A stretch of 64,000 bases of DNA from CAVTRI01 sp963737075 (GTDB lineage Bacteria > Actinomycetota > Acidimicrobiia > Acidimicrobiales > Palsa-688). The notes below the pieces were generated by a model. That model saw only the letters and a list, made by a program, of their open reading frames with translations. It was not told where the DNA came from and ran no database searches. Each line of letters opens with the position of its first letter. Within the stretch, counting starts at the first letter, position 1. Shown here piece by piece: positions 57,117 through 64,000 of the stretch. The translations under genes and the position numbers were made by a program. The stretch covers positions 2,232,001-2,296,000 of the forward strand of contig CAVTRI010000001.1 of the NCBI GenBank assembly GCA_963737075.1, in the 5' to 3' direction.

Positions 57117-58295
57117 GTGCCGGACGCCACACCGTTCCCCGTGGCGGTCGAGCAATGGCGCCTCGATGACTTGGCGGATCGACTGCGCCGAACGCGGTTG
57201 GCGGCAGATGTTGCCAACGACCTCTGGGAGTACGGGACCAACGGGCAGTACCTCAGCCGCCTCCTCGACTACTGGCAGACCGAGTTCGACTGGCGCGCCC
57301 AGGAGCATCTGATCAACCAGTTCGCCCACTTCAAGGTCGCCATAGACGGGATTCCGATCCACTTCGTCCACGCCCCGGGAACCGGTTCGGCACCGGTTCC
57401 GCTGGTGCTGAGCCATGGCTGGCCGTGGACGTTCTGGGACTTCAAGGACGTCATCGGGCCACTGTCCGATCCCGCCGCGTTCGGCGGCGATCCCGCGGAC
57501 GCCTTCGACGTCGTGGTGCCCTCGCTCCCCGGATACGTCTTCTCGACGCCCCTCGTGACCTCGGGCATCAACTGGTGGAAGACGGCCGATCTGTGGGCCA
57601 CCCTCATGACCGACATCCTCGGTTACGAACGTTTTGCGGCCCATGGGAGTGACTGGGGGGCGGCGGTCAGCCTGCAACTGGGACACAAGTACCACCCGCG
57701 GGTTATCGGGGTGCACACCACGGTGGCCGCGCCCCTCACCATATTCAGCGGCCAGCGACCGTGGGATTTCGCCGGAGACGCCCTCGCGCAAATCCAGGAC
57801 GAGGGCGCCCGCGCCGAGTTGGTGGAGTATGACCGCCGGATCGCGGCGCACGTCGCCGTCCACGTGCTGTCGCCCCAGACGCTCGGCTTCGCCCTTCAGG
57901 ACTCCCCCGCTGGTTTGTGCGCCTGGCTGGTCGAGCGCCGGCGGGCCTGGAGCGATTGCGACGGGGACCTGGAACGTGTGTATACCAAGGACGATCTGCT
58001 GACAAGCGTGGCGCTGTATTGGCTGACCGACTGCTTCGCGACATCCGCCCGCTTCTACCACGAGGCGGCCGCCCATCCGTGGGTACCGACCCACAACAGA
58101 GAGCCGGCAGTGGCGGCCCCGGTCGGGTTCACGTTGTTCACGCGGGACGCCCCCGTCCCGCCCATCGAATACCTGAAGACAGCCTACGATCTGCGCTTCC
58201 ACCGGATTTGCGAACACGGAGGGCACTTCGCGGCCACCGAGCAGCCGGACGTCATCGTGGAGGACATCCGGGCCATGTTCAGATCGCTGCGATAA
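57117..58295 (+). CDS. Epoxide hydrolase (EHN-type alpha/beta hydrolase)
   Basis: The 392-residue enzyme begins with an EHN N-terminal domain (FPVAVEQWRLDDLADRLRRT, then DYWQTEFDWRAQEHLINQF). The alpha/beta hydrolase shows the oxyanion HGWPWTFWDFKDVIG, the nucleophile Asp in AAHGSDWGAAVS, FYHEAAAHPW and the catalytic His in EHGGHFAATEQPD. It opens epoxides to diols, fitting the product of a P450 upstream. GTG 57117 follows the amidohydrolase stop by six bases. Confidence 0.9.
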   Translation: MPDATPFPVAVEQWRLDDLADRLRRTRLAADVANDLWEYGTNGQYLSRLLDYWQTEFDWRAQEHLINQFAHFKVAIDGIPIHFVHAPGTGSAPVPLVLSHGWPWTFWDFKDVIGPLSDPAAFGGDPADAFDVVVPSLPGYVFSTPLVTSGINWWKTADLWATLMTDILGYERFAAHGSDWGAAVSLQLGHKYHPRVIGVHTTVAAPLTIFSGQRPWDFAGDALAQIQDEGARAELVEYDRRIAAHVAVHVLSPQTLGFALQDSPAGLCAWLVERRRAWSDCDGDLERVYTKDDLLTSVALYWLTDCFATSARFYHEAAAHPWVPTHNREPAVAAPVGFTLFTRDAPVPPIEYLKTAYDLRFHRICEHGGHFAATEQPDVIVEDIRAMFRSLR

Positions 58296-58366
58296 CCGGG
58301 CTCCCTTGCGGCCCCAGCCCCAGCACAGTATGTTCACAACGATTTGACAGATAGGGGGTGATCGGC

Positions 58367-60112
58367 ATGCTGGATGTCATCATTCGCGGTGGTCAGGTCG
58401 TGGACGGGACGGGCTCACCGCCACTTGTCACCGACGTCGCCGTCGCAGACGGGCGGATCGTGAGCGTCGGACGGGTCGACGAGCCAGCGGCCAACGTGAT
58501 CGACGCCGACGGGCTCGTCGTGGCACCCGGATTCATCGATTTGCACGCCCATTACGATGCCCAGCTCTTTTGGGATCCCGGGCTGAGCCCCTCGCCGTTG
58601 CACGGGGTGACGACCGCCATCTGCGGGAACTGCGGCCTGACGCTGGCACCCGCCGCCCCCTCTGATCGCGAGTTCCTCACCAAGCTGCTGGCCAATGTCG
58701 AGGCGATTCCCGTCGACGCACTGCTCAACGGGGTCACGTTTACGTGGGAATCGTTTGCGGAATTTCTCGACGAAGTCGCGCGGCGGCCATTGGCCCTCAA
58801 CGTCGGGTTCCTCGTCGGGCATTCCGCCCTTCGCAGGGCCGTGATGGGCGAGTCCGCTTCGAAGCGGCCTGCCACCGCTGGGCAGCTGGAAGCCCTCTGC
58901 GCCCTTCTCGGAGAGGCGCTGACAGCCGGAGGACTCGGCTTTTCCACCGCAAATGTGGCTACTCAGGTCGACGGTGACGGCAGGCCGACGCCCCCGAACT
59001 TCGCGGAGCGAAACGAGTTCATCGCCCTGGCCACTGAGTGCGGGCGGCACCCCGGCACGTCGATCGAGTTCATCCCGGCGTCGTTCCTGAGCGGGTTCAC
59101 CGACGCCGATGTGGAGCTGATGGCGGACATGTCCGCGGCCGCGGACCGCCACCTCAACTGGAACACGCCGCTCATCAACGGCAGCTTCCCGGAGCTGCAC
59201 CAGCGGCAGCTGGCGGCGTCCGATGTCGCCCGGGCCCGGGGCGGATGGGTCGTCCCCATGTTCATGCCCCAGAACGGCCCTCTGCGGCACGACTTCGGCG
59301 CCGCCTACGTGTTCCGAGCGTTGCCGGGATGGGGCCCGGTCTTTGACCTCGGCCCGGATGAGCGGCTGAAGGCGCTGGCCGATCCGGCCACCCGGGCGGA
59401 GATGTACGCCGCGGCCGAGGCCCAGTCCGCCGGGCTGGCGGCGACGGTCCGTTGCTGGGACCGGTACGTCGTCAACGACGTGGAGGATCCCGCGCTGGCG
59501 GACCTCGTCGGCCGTCGGGTCGCCGACCTGGCGCAGGAGTGGGGCACCACCCCTTTTGAAGCCATGCTCGATGTCGTCGTGCGAGCCCGCCTCCAGGTCG
59601 GGTTCGTGCGTGACCAGTACCCCCAGGACGCGTGGACGCAGGAAGCCCGCCAGGAAGTGCTGAAGGATCCCCGTGTGGTCCTCGGCGCCTCCGACGCGGG
59701 CGCGCACGGAGAGATGATGGTCGGCGCCGATTTTCCGACCCGCTGCCTCGGCGAGCTTGTCCGGGAACGCCAGTCATTTGCCCTCGAGGAGCTCGTCCAG
59801 CAGTTCACCGACGTGCCAGCCCGGCTCTACGGTCTCCGGGACCGGGGGCGCCTCGCTCCGGGCATGGCCGCCGACATGGTGGTGTTCGACCTCGACCGCG
59901 TCGGATCAAGCCTGATGCGATGGGCACAGGATCTGCCGGGCGGGGCGGCCCGGCTGGTGACCGAGTCGAGCGGCGTCGAGCACGTCCTCAATGCCGGAAC
60001 GGAGACGGTGGCGAACGGCCGGCCGACGGGCAACCTGCCGGGACGACTGCTGAGATCAGGTCGAGACACCCAAACCGTCACCGCGGCGGGCGTGAGCCAG
60101 CTGGGCCGGTAA
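58367..60112 (+). CDS. D-aminoacylase-like amidohydrolase
   Basis: From ATG 58367 (ribosome site ATAGGGGG) the product has 581 residues: MLDVIIRGGQVVDGTG, GFIDLHAHYDAQLFWDP, GNCGLTLAPAAPSDREF, VLGASDAGAHGEMMVGADFP, YGLRDRGRLAPGMAADMV and NGRPTGNLPGRLLRSG. In the metal motif the second residue group reads HAHYD instead of HTHYD. It is close to the copy at 47686. It converges with the acyl-CoA synthetase gene, overlapping it by 35 bases at the 3' ends. The substrate is unknown. Confidence 0.88.
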   Translation: MLDVIIRGGQVVDGTGSPPLVTDVAVADGRIVSVGRVDEPAANVIDADGLVVAPGFIDLHAHYDAQLFWDPGLSPSPLHGVTTAICGNCGLTLAPAAPSDREFLTKLLANVEAIPVDALLNGVTFTWESFAEFLDEVARRPLALNVGFLVGHSALRRAVMGESASKRPATAGQLEALCALLGEALTAGGLGFSTANVATQVDGDGRPTPPNFAERNEFIALATECGRHPGTSIEFIPASFLSGFTDADVELMADMSAAADRHLNWNTPLINGSFPELHQRQLAASDVARARGGWVVPMFMPQNGPLRHDFGAAYVFRALPGWGPVFDLGPDERLKALADPATRAEMYAAAEAQSAGLAATVRCWDRYVVNDVEDPALADLVGRRVADLAQEWGTTPFEAMLDVVVRARLQVGFVRDQYPQDAWTQEARQEVLKDPRVVLGASDAGAHGEMMVGADFPTRCLGELVRERQSFALEELVQQFTDVPARLYGLRDRGRLAPGMAADMVVFDLDRVGSSLMRWAQDLPGGAARLVTESSGVEHVLNAGTETVANGRPTGNLPGRLLRSGRDTQTVTAAGVSQLGR

Positions 60113-61655
60113 CCTCTGGCTGCCCGTGTTGCTGGCGCAGCACGGTCTTGAGCACCTTGCCCGCGGCGTTGCAGGGCAGGGCGGCGATGACAACGACGGA
60201 CGTGGGCTTCTTGTACGACGCCAGGTGCGCCTTGCACCACTCGATCACGTCGTCCGGCTCCGGTGGCTTGTCCGGCTGGCTGGCGACCACGATCGCCCTA
60301 GGGGTCTCGCCCCATTTAGGGTGCGCCACGCCGATGACGGCGACATCAGCGACGAGGGGGTGGCTGCGGATGGCGGCCTCCACCTCGGGGCAGTAGATGT
60401 TCTCCCCGCCGGAGATGATCATGTCGTTATTGCGATCGACCACGTACAGGTAGCCGTCCTCGTCCTCGCGGCACAGGTCGCCAGAGTGAAACCAGCCTCC
60501 TGCGAAAGCCTTTTCGGTCGCCTCCGGAAGGTTCCAGTATCCCTGCATAACTGTCGGACCGCGATACACGATCTCCCCGACGTCTCCCGGCGCGACGTCC
60601 TTGCCCTGCTCGTCAACCAGCCTGGCTTCTACGTTGAGGATGGGACGGCCTATCGACCCGCGCTTGCGGTCGGCGTCCTCTGCCGTCAGGACGCACGTCA
60701 CCGGGCTCATCTCGGTTTGCCCGAAGAAGCAGAAGACAGGCACGCCAGGCAACGTCCGGGCCATCTTCTCCAGCAATTCCGGCGGCGTGCTCGCCGCCCC
60801 CCACGACACCCGCCGGAGCTTCAGGGAGACGCCCTGGGCCTCGATCTGGTCACAGATCTCGTCCCACTGCATGCCGACGAACACGCAGGCGGTGATGCCA
60901 TACGCCTCCAAATCTGCCACCGCCTGGGCCGGATCGAACCCGAGGCTGGGGACGATCACCGACGAGCCGCCGCTGATGATCTGCGGCAAGAGTCCGGTCA
61001 GGCCGCCGATGTGAAACAGCGGGAGGTTCGAGTACCACACCTCGTCGAAGTGCCCGGATCCATTGAGGACCATCGAGTTCATGGTGCTCATGAACAGGTT
61101 GAAGTGCGAGAGCACGGCCCCCTTCGGCCGTCCTGTCGTGCCCGACGTGTAACAGATGAGCGCCGGATCGTTGTCCGCGACCACCGGGGCCACGAACGCG
61201 CCGACCGGCCGTTGCCGGACATCATCGAAGTCGAGAGCGCCCTGGCTTTCCCCGCCCGGAACCACCACCACCCGCCACGAACCGGCCGGTACCAGATGGG
61301 CGAGGGTGCGGTCGACGACGACCGCTGACGGGCTCGAGTCCTCGACGATGAACCGCACTTCGTCCGCGACCAGGCGAAAATTGATCGGCACCACCATGGC
61401 GCCCAGCCGCCATCCGGCGAAGATGGTCTCTACCATCTCCAGGCTGTTGTACATCAGCACGCCCAGCCGGCTTCCGGCCTCGATACCGAGGCCGGCCAGG
61501 CTGGCGGCCAATCGCTCGACCCGGCCGTCGAATTGCTCATACGTCCAGGCGGTCTGCCCGCACACAAGCGCGGTTCGGAGCGGATACTTGCGGGCGATCC
61601 GGGCCAGCTGCTCGCCGTGGGCCACGCTGCGGGCGGTGTCAAAATCCACGCTCAT
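60078..61655 (-). CDS. AMP-dependent acyl-CoA synthetase
   Basis: The 525-residue ligase has ICYTSGTTGRPKGAVLSH near residue 170, FFGQTEMSPV near 315, GWFHSGDLCREDEDGYLYVV and the hinge/C-terminal domain GGENIYCPEVEAAIRSHPLV to SYKKPTSVVVIAALP with NAAGKVLK. It activates a fatty or side-chain carboxylic acid. ATG 61655 lies ten bases after the SDR stop, so it belongs with the thiolase-like, DUF35 and SDR genes. Confidence 0.9.
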   Translation of the reverse strand: MSVDFDTARSVAHGEQLARIARKYPLRTALVCGQTAWTYEQFDGRVERLAASLAGLGIEAGSRLGVLMYNSLEMVETIFAGWRLGAMVVPINFRLVADEVRFIVEDSSPSAVVVDRTLAHLVPAGSWRVVVVPGGESQGALDFDDVRQRPVGAFVAPVVADNDPALICYTSGTTGRPKGAVLSHFNLFMSTMNSMVLNGSGHFDEVWYSNLPLFHIGGLTGLLPQIISGGSSVIVPSLGFDPAQAVADLEAYGITACVFVGMQWDEICDQIEAQGVSLKLRRVSWGAASTPPELLEKMARTLPGVPVFCFFGQTEMSPVTCVLTAEDADRKRGSIGRPILNVEARLVDEQGKDVAPGDVGEIVYRGPTVMQGYWNLPEATEKAFAGGWFHSGDLCREDEDGYLYVVDRNNDMIISGGENIYCPEVEAAIRSHPLVADVAVIGVAHPKWGETPRAIVVASQPDKPPEPDDVIEWCKAHLASYKKPTSVVVIAALPCNAAGKVLKTVLRQQHGQPEVTGPAGSRPPR

Positions 61656-61665
61656 TTTGTGTACT

Positions 61666-62580
61666 TCACTCCGCGGGCGCCAGCGAGGCCCTGGGCGGGA
61701 CCTGGGCCAGGAGGCCGCGGATGACGGGGCCGACCTCGTGGCACTCCCAGCGCCGGCCGACCTCGGTGGTGGGTCCCGGGCGCCAGCCTTCGACGACGGC
61801 TATGCGCCCGCCCCACGCCTCGATGATCTGTCCCGTCACCCCCGCGGAGTCCCCCGACGCCAGCCAGGCCACGACCGGGGCCACGTTGGCCGGATCGAAG
61901 GGATCGAACGATGACGGATCGTCGAGGTGCATGCTCTGGGCGAATACCTTCTCGGTCATCCGGGTCCGCCCCCCGGGGGCGACCGCGTTGACGGCAACAC
62001 CGTACCTGCCCAGTTCCAGCGCCGCTGTGAGCGTGAAGCCGACGATTCCCGCCTTGGCCGCCGAGTAGTTGGCTTGTCCGTAGTTTCCGTACAGACCCGC
62101 GCCCGACGTGGTGTTGATGACCCGGGCGTCAACCGGGGAGCCCGCCTGGTGCTGCACCCGCCACCAGGCGGCAGCCGACCTGGTGACGGCGAACGCAGAT
62201 CGCAGGTGCACCCGCACCACGGCGTCCCACTCGTCACCGGACATGTTGACCAGGGCTCGGTCCCGCAGCACGCCGGCGTTGTTGACCACGACGTCCAGCC
62301 GCCCGAAGGTGTCGACGGCGCGGTCCACCATGGCGCGCGCCCCGTCGAAGTCCGCGGCGTCGTGGCGATCTGCGACCGCGCTCCCCCCTGCCGCCACGAT
62401 CTCGTCGACGACAAGTTGCGCCACGTCGACGTCCTCCTGCGTGTCCCCCTGGAGAGTGACGCCGAGGTCATTGACCACCACCGCCGCCCCCTGGCGCGCC
62501 AACTCCAGGGCGTGGCCCCGGCCGATGCCTCGCCCCGATCCGGTGACGAGAGCGACCCGCCCCTCACATATGCCGGTCAT
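61666..62580 (-). CDS. SDR family oxidoreductase with C-terminal extension
   Basis: The 304-residue SDR starts at ATG 62580 (ATGA overlap with the DUF35 gene). It has VALVTGSGRGIGRGHALELA, VNNAGVLRDRALVNMSGDEW, NTTSGAGLYGNYGQANYSAA and the Tyr-Lys pair in YSAAKAG, as in MFE-2/steroid hydroxyacyl-CoA dehydrogenases (HSD17B4-like). A 50-residue tail after GGRIAVVEGW is typical of this branch. It likely oxidises a 3-hydroxyacyl-CoA before the thiolase-like step. Confidence 0.88.
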   Translation of the reverse strand: MTGICEGRVALVTGSGRGIGRGHALELARQGAAVVVNDLGVTLQGDTQEDVDVAQLVVDEIVAAGGSAVADRHDAADFDGARAMVDRAVDTFGRLDVVVNNAGVLRDRALVNMSGDEWDAVVRVHLRSAFAVTRSAAAWWRVQHQAGSPVDARVINTTSGAGLYGNYGQANYSAAKAGIVGFTLTAALELGRYGVAVNAVAPGGRTRMTEKVFAQSMHLDDPSSFDPFDPANVAPVVAWLASGDSAGVTGQIIEAWGGRIAVVEGWRPGPTTEVGRRWECHEVGPVIRGLLAQVPPRASLAPAE

Positions 62581-63020
62581 GATGCGACAGCCACCGGCCG
62601 CCAGAACGGCACGCCCACGCCCTCGCGCACGCGCACGGCGTACGCTTCGACGTCCATCCCGATCCGGACATCGTCGACCGGGCAGCCGGTGAGGTTGCCC
62701 ATCATGCGGGGACCTTCTTCGAGCTCGACGATGGCGATGACGTACGGCACCAAGGAGGAAAACGGTGGAGTGAGGTTCTGACGGACAACCGTGAATGTGT
62801 GGACCCGTCCGCGACCAGAAGCCACGGCCCAGGTGGGCTCGCCGCCGCACCCGGCGCACAGCTCGCGCGGGTAGAACTGACGGGTTCCACACGCCGGGCA
62901 TTCCTGGTAGCGCAGCTCCCCGCGCTCGACGGCGGCGAAGTATTCGGCCGCCACTCCGGTGGGTTCGGGCACGGGGCGGCCGGCGTAGGTCGGTTCTTCC
63001 CAGTCGGTCACGACGTCCAT
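62577..63020 (-). CDS. DUF35 OB-fold/zinc-ribbon protein, partner of thiolase-like enzyme
   Basis: The 147-residue protein has a zinc ribbon (C41-x2-C44 and C55-x2-C58 in CPACGTRQFYPRELCAGCG) followed by an OB fold (VHTFTVVRQNLTPPF, VPYVIAIVELEEGPRMMGNL). DUF35 proteins bind acyl-CoA substrates and form complexes with thiolases or thiolase-like aldolases. One base separates it from the stop of the thiolase-like gene, and it overlaps the SDR gene by ATGA. Confidence 0.9.
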   Translation of the reverse strand: MDVVTDWEEPTYAGRPVPEPTGVAAEYFAAVERGELRYQECPACGTRQFYPRELCAGCGGEPTWAVASGRGRVHTFTVVRQNLTPPFSSLVPYVIAIVELEEGPRMMGNLTGCPVDDVRIGMDVEAYAVRVREGVGVPFWRPVAVAS

Positions 63021-63021
63021 G

Positions 63022-64000
63022 TCAGCCCTCTCGTCCCAGCAGCACCGCCCCGATGCAGGACAGCCATCCGCCCACCCCGCAAGCCATCGCCACCTCGCAG
63101 CCGTCGACCTGGTTGATGGCTTCGCCGCGCAGTTGGCGAACGCCCTCGATCAGCAGGAAGATGCCTCGCATCCCGGGGTGGAGGGCGCTGAGGCCACCGC
63201 CGTCCGGGTTGACCGGGAGGCGCCCCTTCAGGCTGATGTTGCCATCGGCCACGAACTTCCCTCCCTCGCCTTTGGGGCAAAACCCCAGGTCCTCCAACAG
63301 CATGAGGACGGTGATGGTGAAGCTGTCGTAGCACAACAGCACGTCCACCTGTTCCGGCGTGAGCCCCGCTCGCTCGAACGCCAGCGTCCCGGCGATCGAC
63401 GCCGCAGTCGTGGTGAAGTCGCGCATCGTGGAGATGTTCCAGTGTGTCTGCGCCGTCCCCGTCGACAGCACCCGGATCGGCGGGTGGCGCAGGTCTCGGG
63501 CCCGCTCGGCGGTGGTCATGACGATGGCGCCGCCTCCGTCTGAGATCACGCAGGCGTCGAGCTTGTGGAGCGGGTCGGAGATGAGTCGAGAGCCCACAAC
63601 GTCGTCCACCGTGATCGGCGTCCGGTACATGGCTTCCGGATTGTTGGCCGCGTTGGTGCGGGCCTCGACGGCGATCCGGGCCAATTGCTCCGACGTGGTG
63701 CCGTACTCGTACATGTGGCGCTGAGCGGCCATGGCGTAGGCGCTGACGATGGTTCCGCCGTACGACGCCTCGAACTGGGGCGGACCCGCCACGGGCGCGT
63801 TCAGTTGGAAGTGGCCGCCGGTGCCCAGGCTGCGACCCAGGCGCGACAGCTGGTCCGACCCGTAGCTGATGAGCACCGTGTCGCACAGGCCGGCTCGGAT
63901 GGCCGCGGCCGCGTGCTCGACGTGAATCTCGAAGCTCGAGCCGCCGGTCATGGTGCTGTCGGTGAACGTCGGGGACAGGCCGAGGTACTCGACCATCACC
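63022..64000 (-). CDS. Thiolase-like protein (aldolase type?), N-terminus outside window
   Basis: The frame stays open to the right edge; about 326 residues are seen and about 60 N-terminal residues are missing. The thiolase fold is clear (STMTGGSSFEIHVEHAAAAI, CVISDGGGAIVMTTAERARD, GGLSALHPGMRGIFLLIEGV, ACGVGGWLSCIGAVL). At the nucleophile position, where thiolases have Cys, this protein has Ser (TGGSSFE). Ser or other residues there, combined with a DUF35 partner, are known for Ltp2-type retro-aldolases that cleave steroid side chains. Activity therefore may be aldolytic rather than thiolytic. Confidence 0.85.
   Translation of the reverse strand, partial: VMVEYLGLSPTFTDSTMTGGSSFEIHVEHAAAAIRAGLCDTVLISYGSDQLSRLGRSLGTGGHFQLNAPVAGPPQFEASYGGTIVSAYAMAAQRHMYEYGTTSEQLARIAVEARTNAANNPEAMYRTPITVDDVVGSRLISDPLHKLDACVISDGGGAIVMTTAERARDLRHPPIRVLSTGTAQTHWNISTMRDFTTTAASIAGTLAFERAGLTPEQVDVLLCYDSFTITVLMLLEDLGFCPKGEGGKFVADGNISLKGRLPVNPDGGGLSALHPGMRGIFLLIEGVRQLRGEAINQVDGCEVAMACGVGGWLSCIGAVLLGREG

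Noticed and set aside
63008..63886. 292-residue minus-strand frame beside the thiolase-like gene
   Set aside because: Out-of-frame reading of the thiolase-like gene, His/Arg/Gly-rich, no conserved motif.
1..64000. tRNA, rRNA, insertion sequence ends or phage integration sites
   Set aside because: I looked for CCA-ended cloverleaf patterns, transposase motifs and flanking inverted repeats and saw none that I could support.

Overview
The window is high-GC DNA with dense, mostly overlapping genes (many ATGA/GTGA stop-start overlaps) and frequent GTG and TTG starts. The gene content points to an actinobacterium (Actinomycetota): three mycofactocin-type short-chain dehydrogenases, an NDMA-dependent alcohol dehydrogenase, an F420-type luciferase-like oxidoreductase, a 13E12/DUF222 HNH protein behind a Gram-positive-type SOS box, four cytochrome P450s and a GvpA-like gas-vesicle protein. 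I cannot name the genus. I found no rRNA, tRNA, CRISPR array, insertion sequence or replication origin, and no gene-free stretch longer than about 300 bases.

Layout. 1-2.7 kb: the 5' part of a nitronate monooxygenase gene, then a leftward mini-operon of four small or coiled-coil proteins ending in a divergent GvpA/GvpJ-like protein. 2.9-4.2 kb: an MFS transporter remnant and a SnoaL-like gene behind a MerR-type promoter. 4.3-13.7 kb: a leftward polycistron encoding an M24-like pseudo-peptidase, an M24 peptidase, a Baeyer-Villiger-type monooxygenase, a LivH-LivM-LivG triple-fusion ABC transporter, LivF and a molybdopterin oxidoreductase. 13.8-20.8 kb: a leftward operon with a mycofactocin-type SDR, a cupin, two acyl-CoA synthetases and a four-part 2-oxoacid:ferredoxin oxidoreductase whose alpha gene carries a one-base frameshift. 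21-27.2 kb: a rightward hydantoinase/acetone-carboxylase-type hyuA-hyuB pair, an FMN 2-hydroxyacid oxidase and a second mycofactocin-type SDR. 27.3-43.8 kb: leftward catabolic genes, including an amidohydrolase pseudogene, an amidohydrolase with three small coupled partners, two nitroreductases, a phosphotriesterase-like lactonase, three P450s, a ferredoxin, a HpcH-type aldolase, a second FMN dehydrogenase and a LivK-type lipoprotein. 43.9-60.1 kb: mainly rightward, with SDRs, a FadR-type regulator, a MaoC pair, two D-aminoacylase-like amidohydrolases, the NDMA-type ADH, the HNH protein, a P450, a frameshifted amidohydrolase and an epoxide hydrolase. 60.1-64 kb: an acyl-CoA synthetase, an SDR, a DUF35 protein and a thiolase-like protein running off the right edge.

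Inference: this is a large accessory catabolic region. Transport (Liv parts), oxygenation (P450s, BVMO, F420 or flavin enzymes), alcohol and hydroxyacid oxidation (mycofactocin SDRs, ADH, FMN dehydrogenases), hydrolysis (amidohydrolases, lactonase, epoxide hydrolase), CoA activation and beta-oxidation-like steps (acyl-CoA synthetases, 2-oxoacid:ferredoxin oxidoreductase, MaoC pair, thiolase-like/DUF35) would fit stepwise breakdown of one or several hydrophobic or heterocyclic compounds. The substrate cannot be read from the sequence. Several genes are decaying or shifted by single bases, so part of the region is either eroding or affected by assembly errors.
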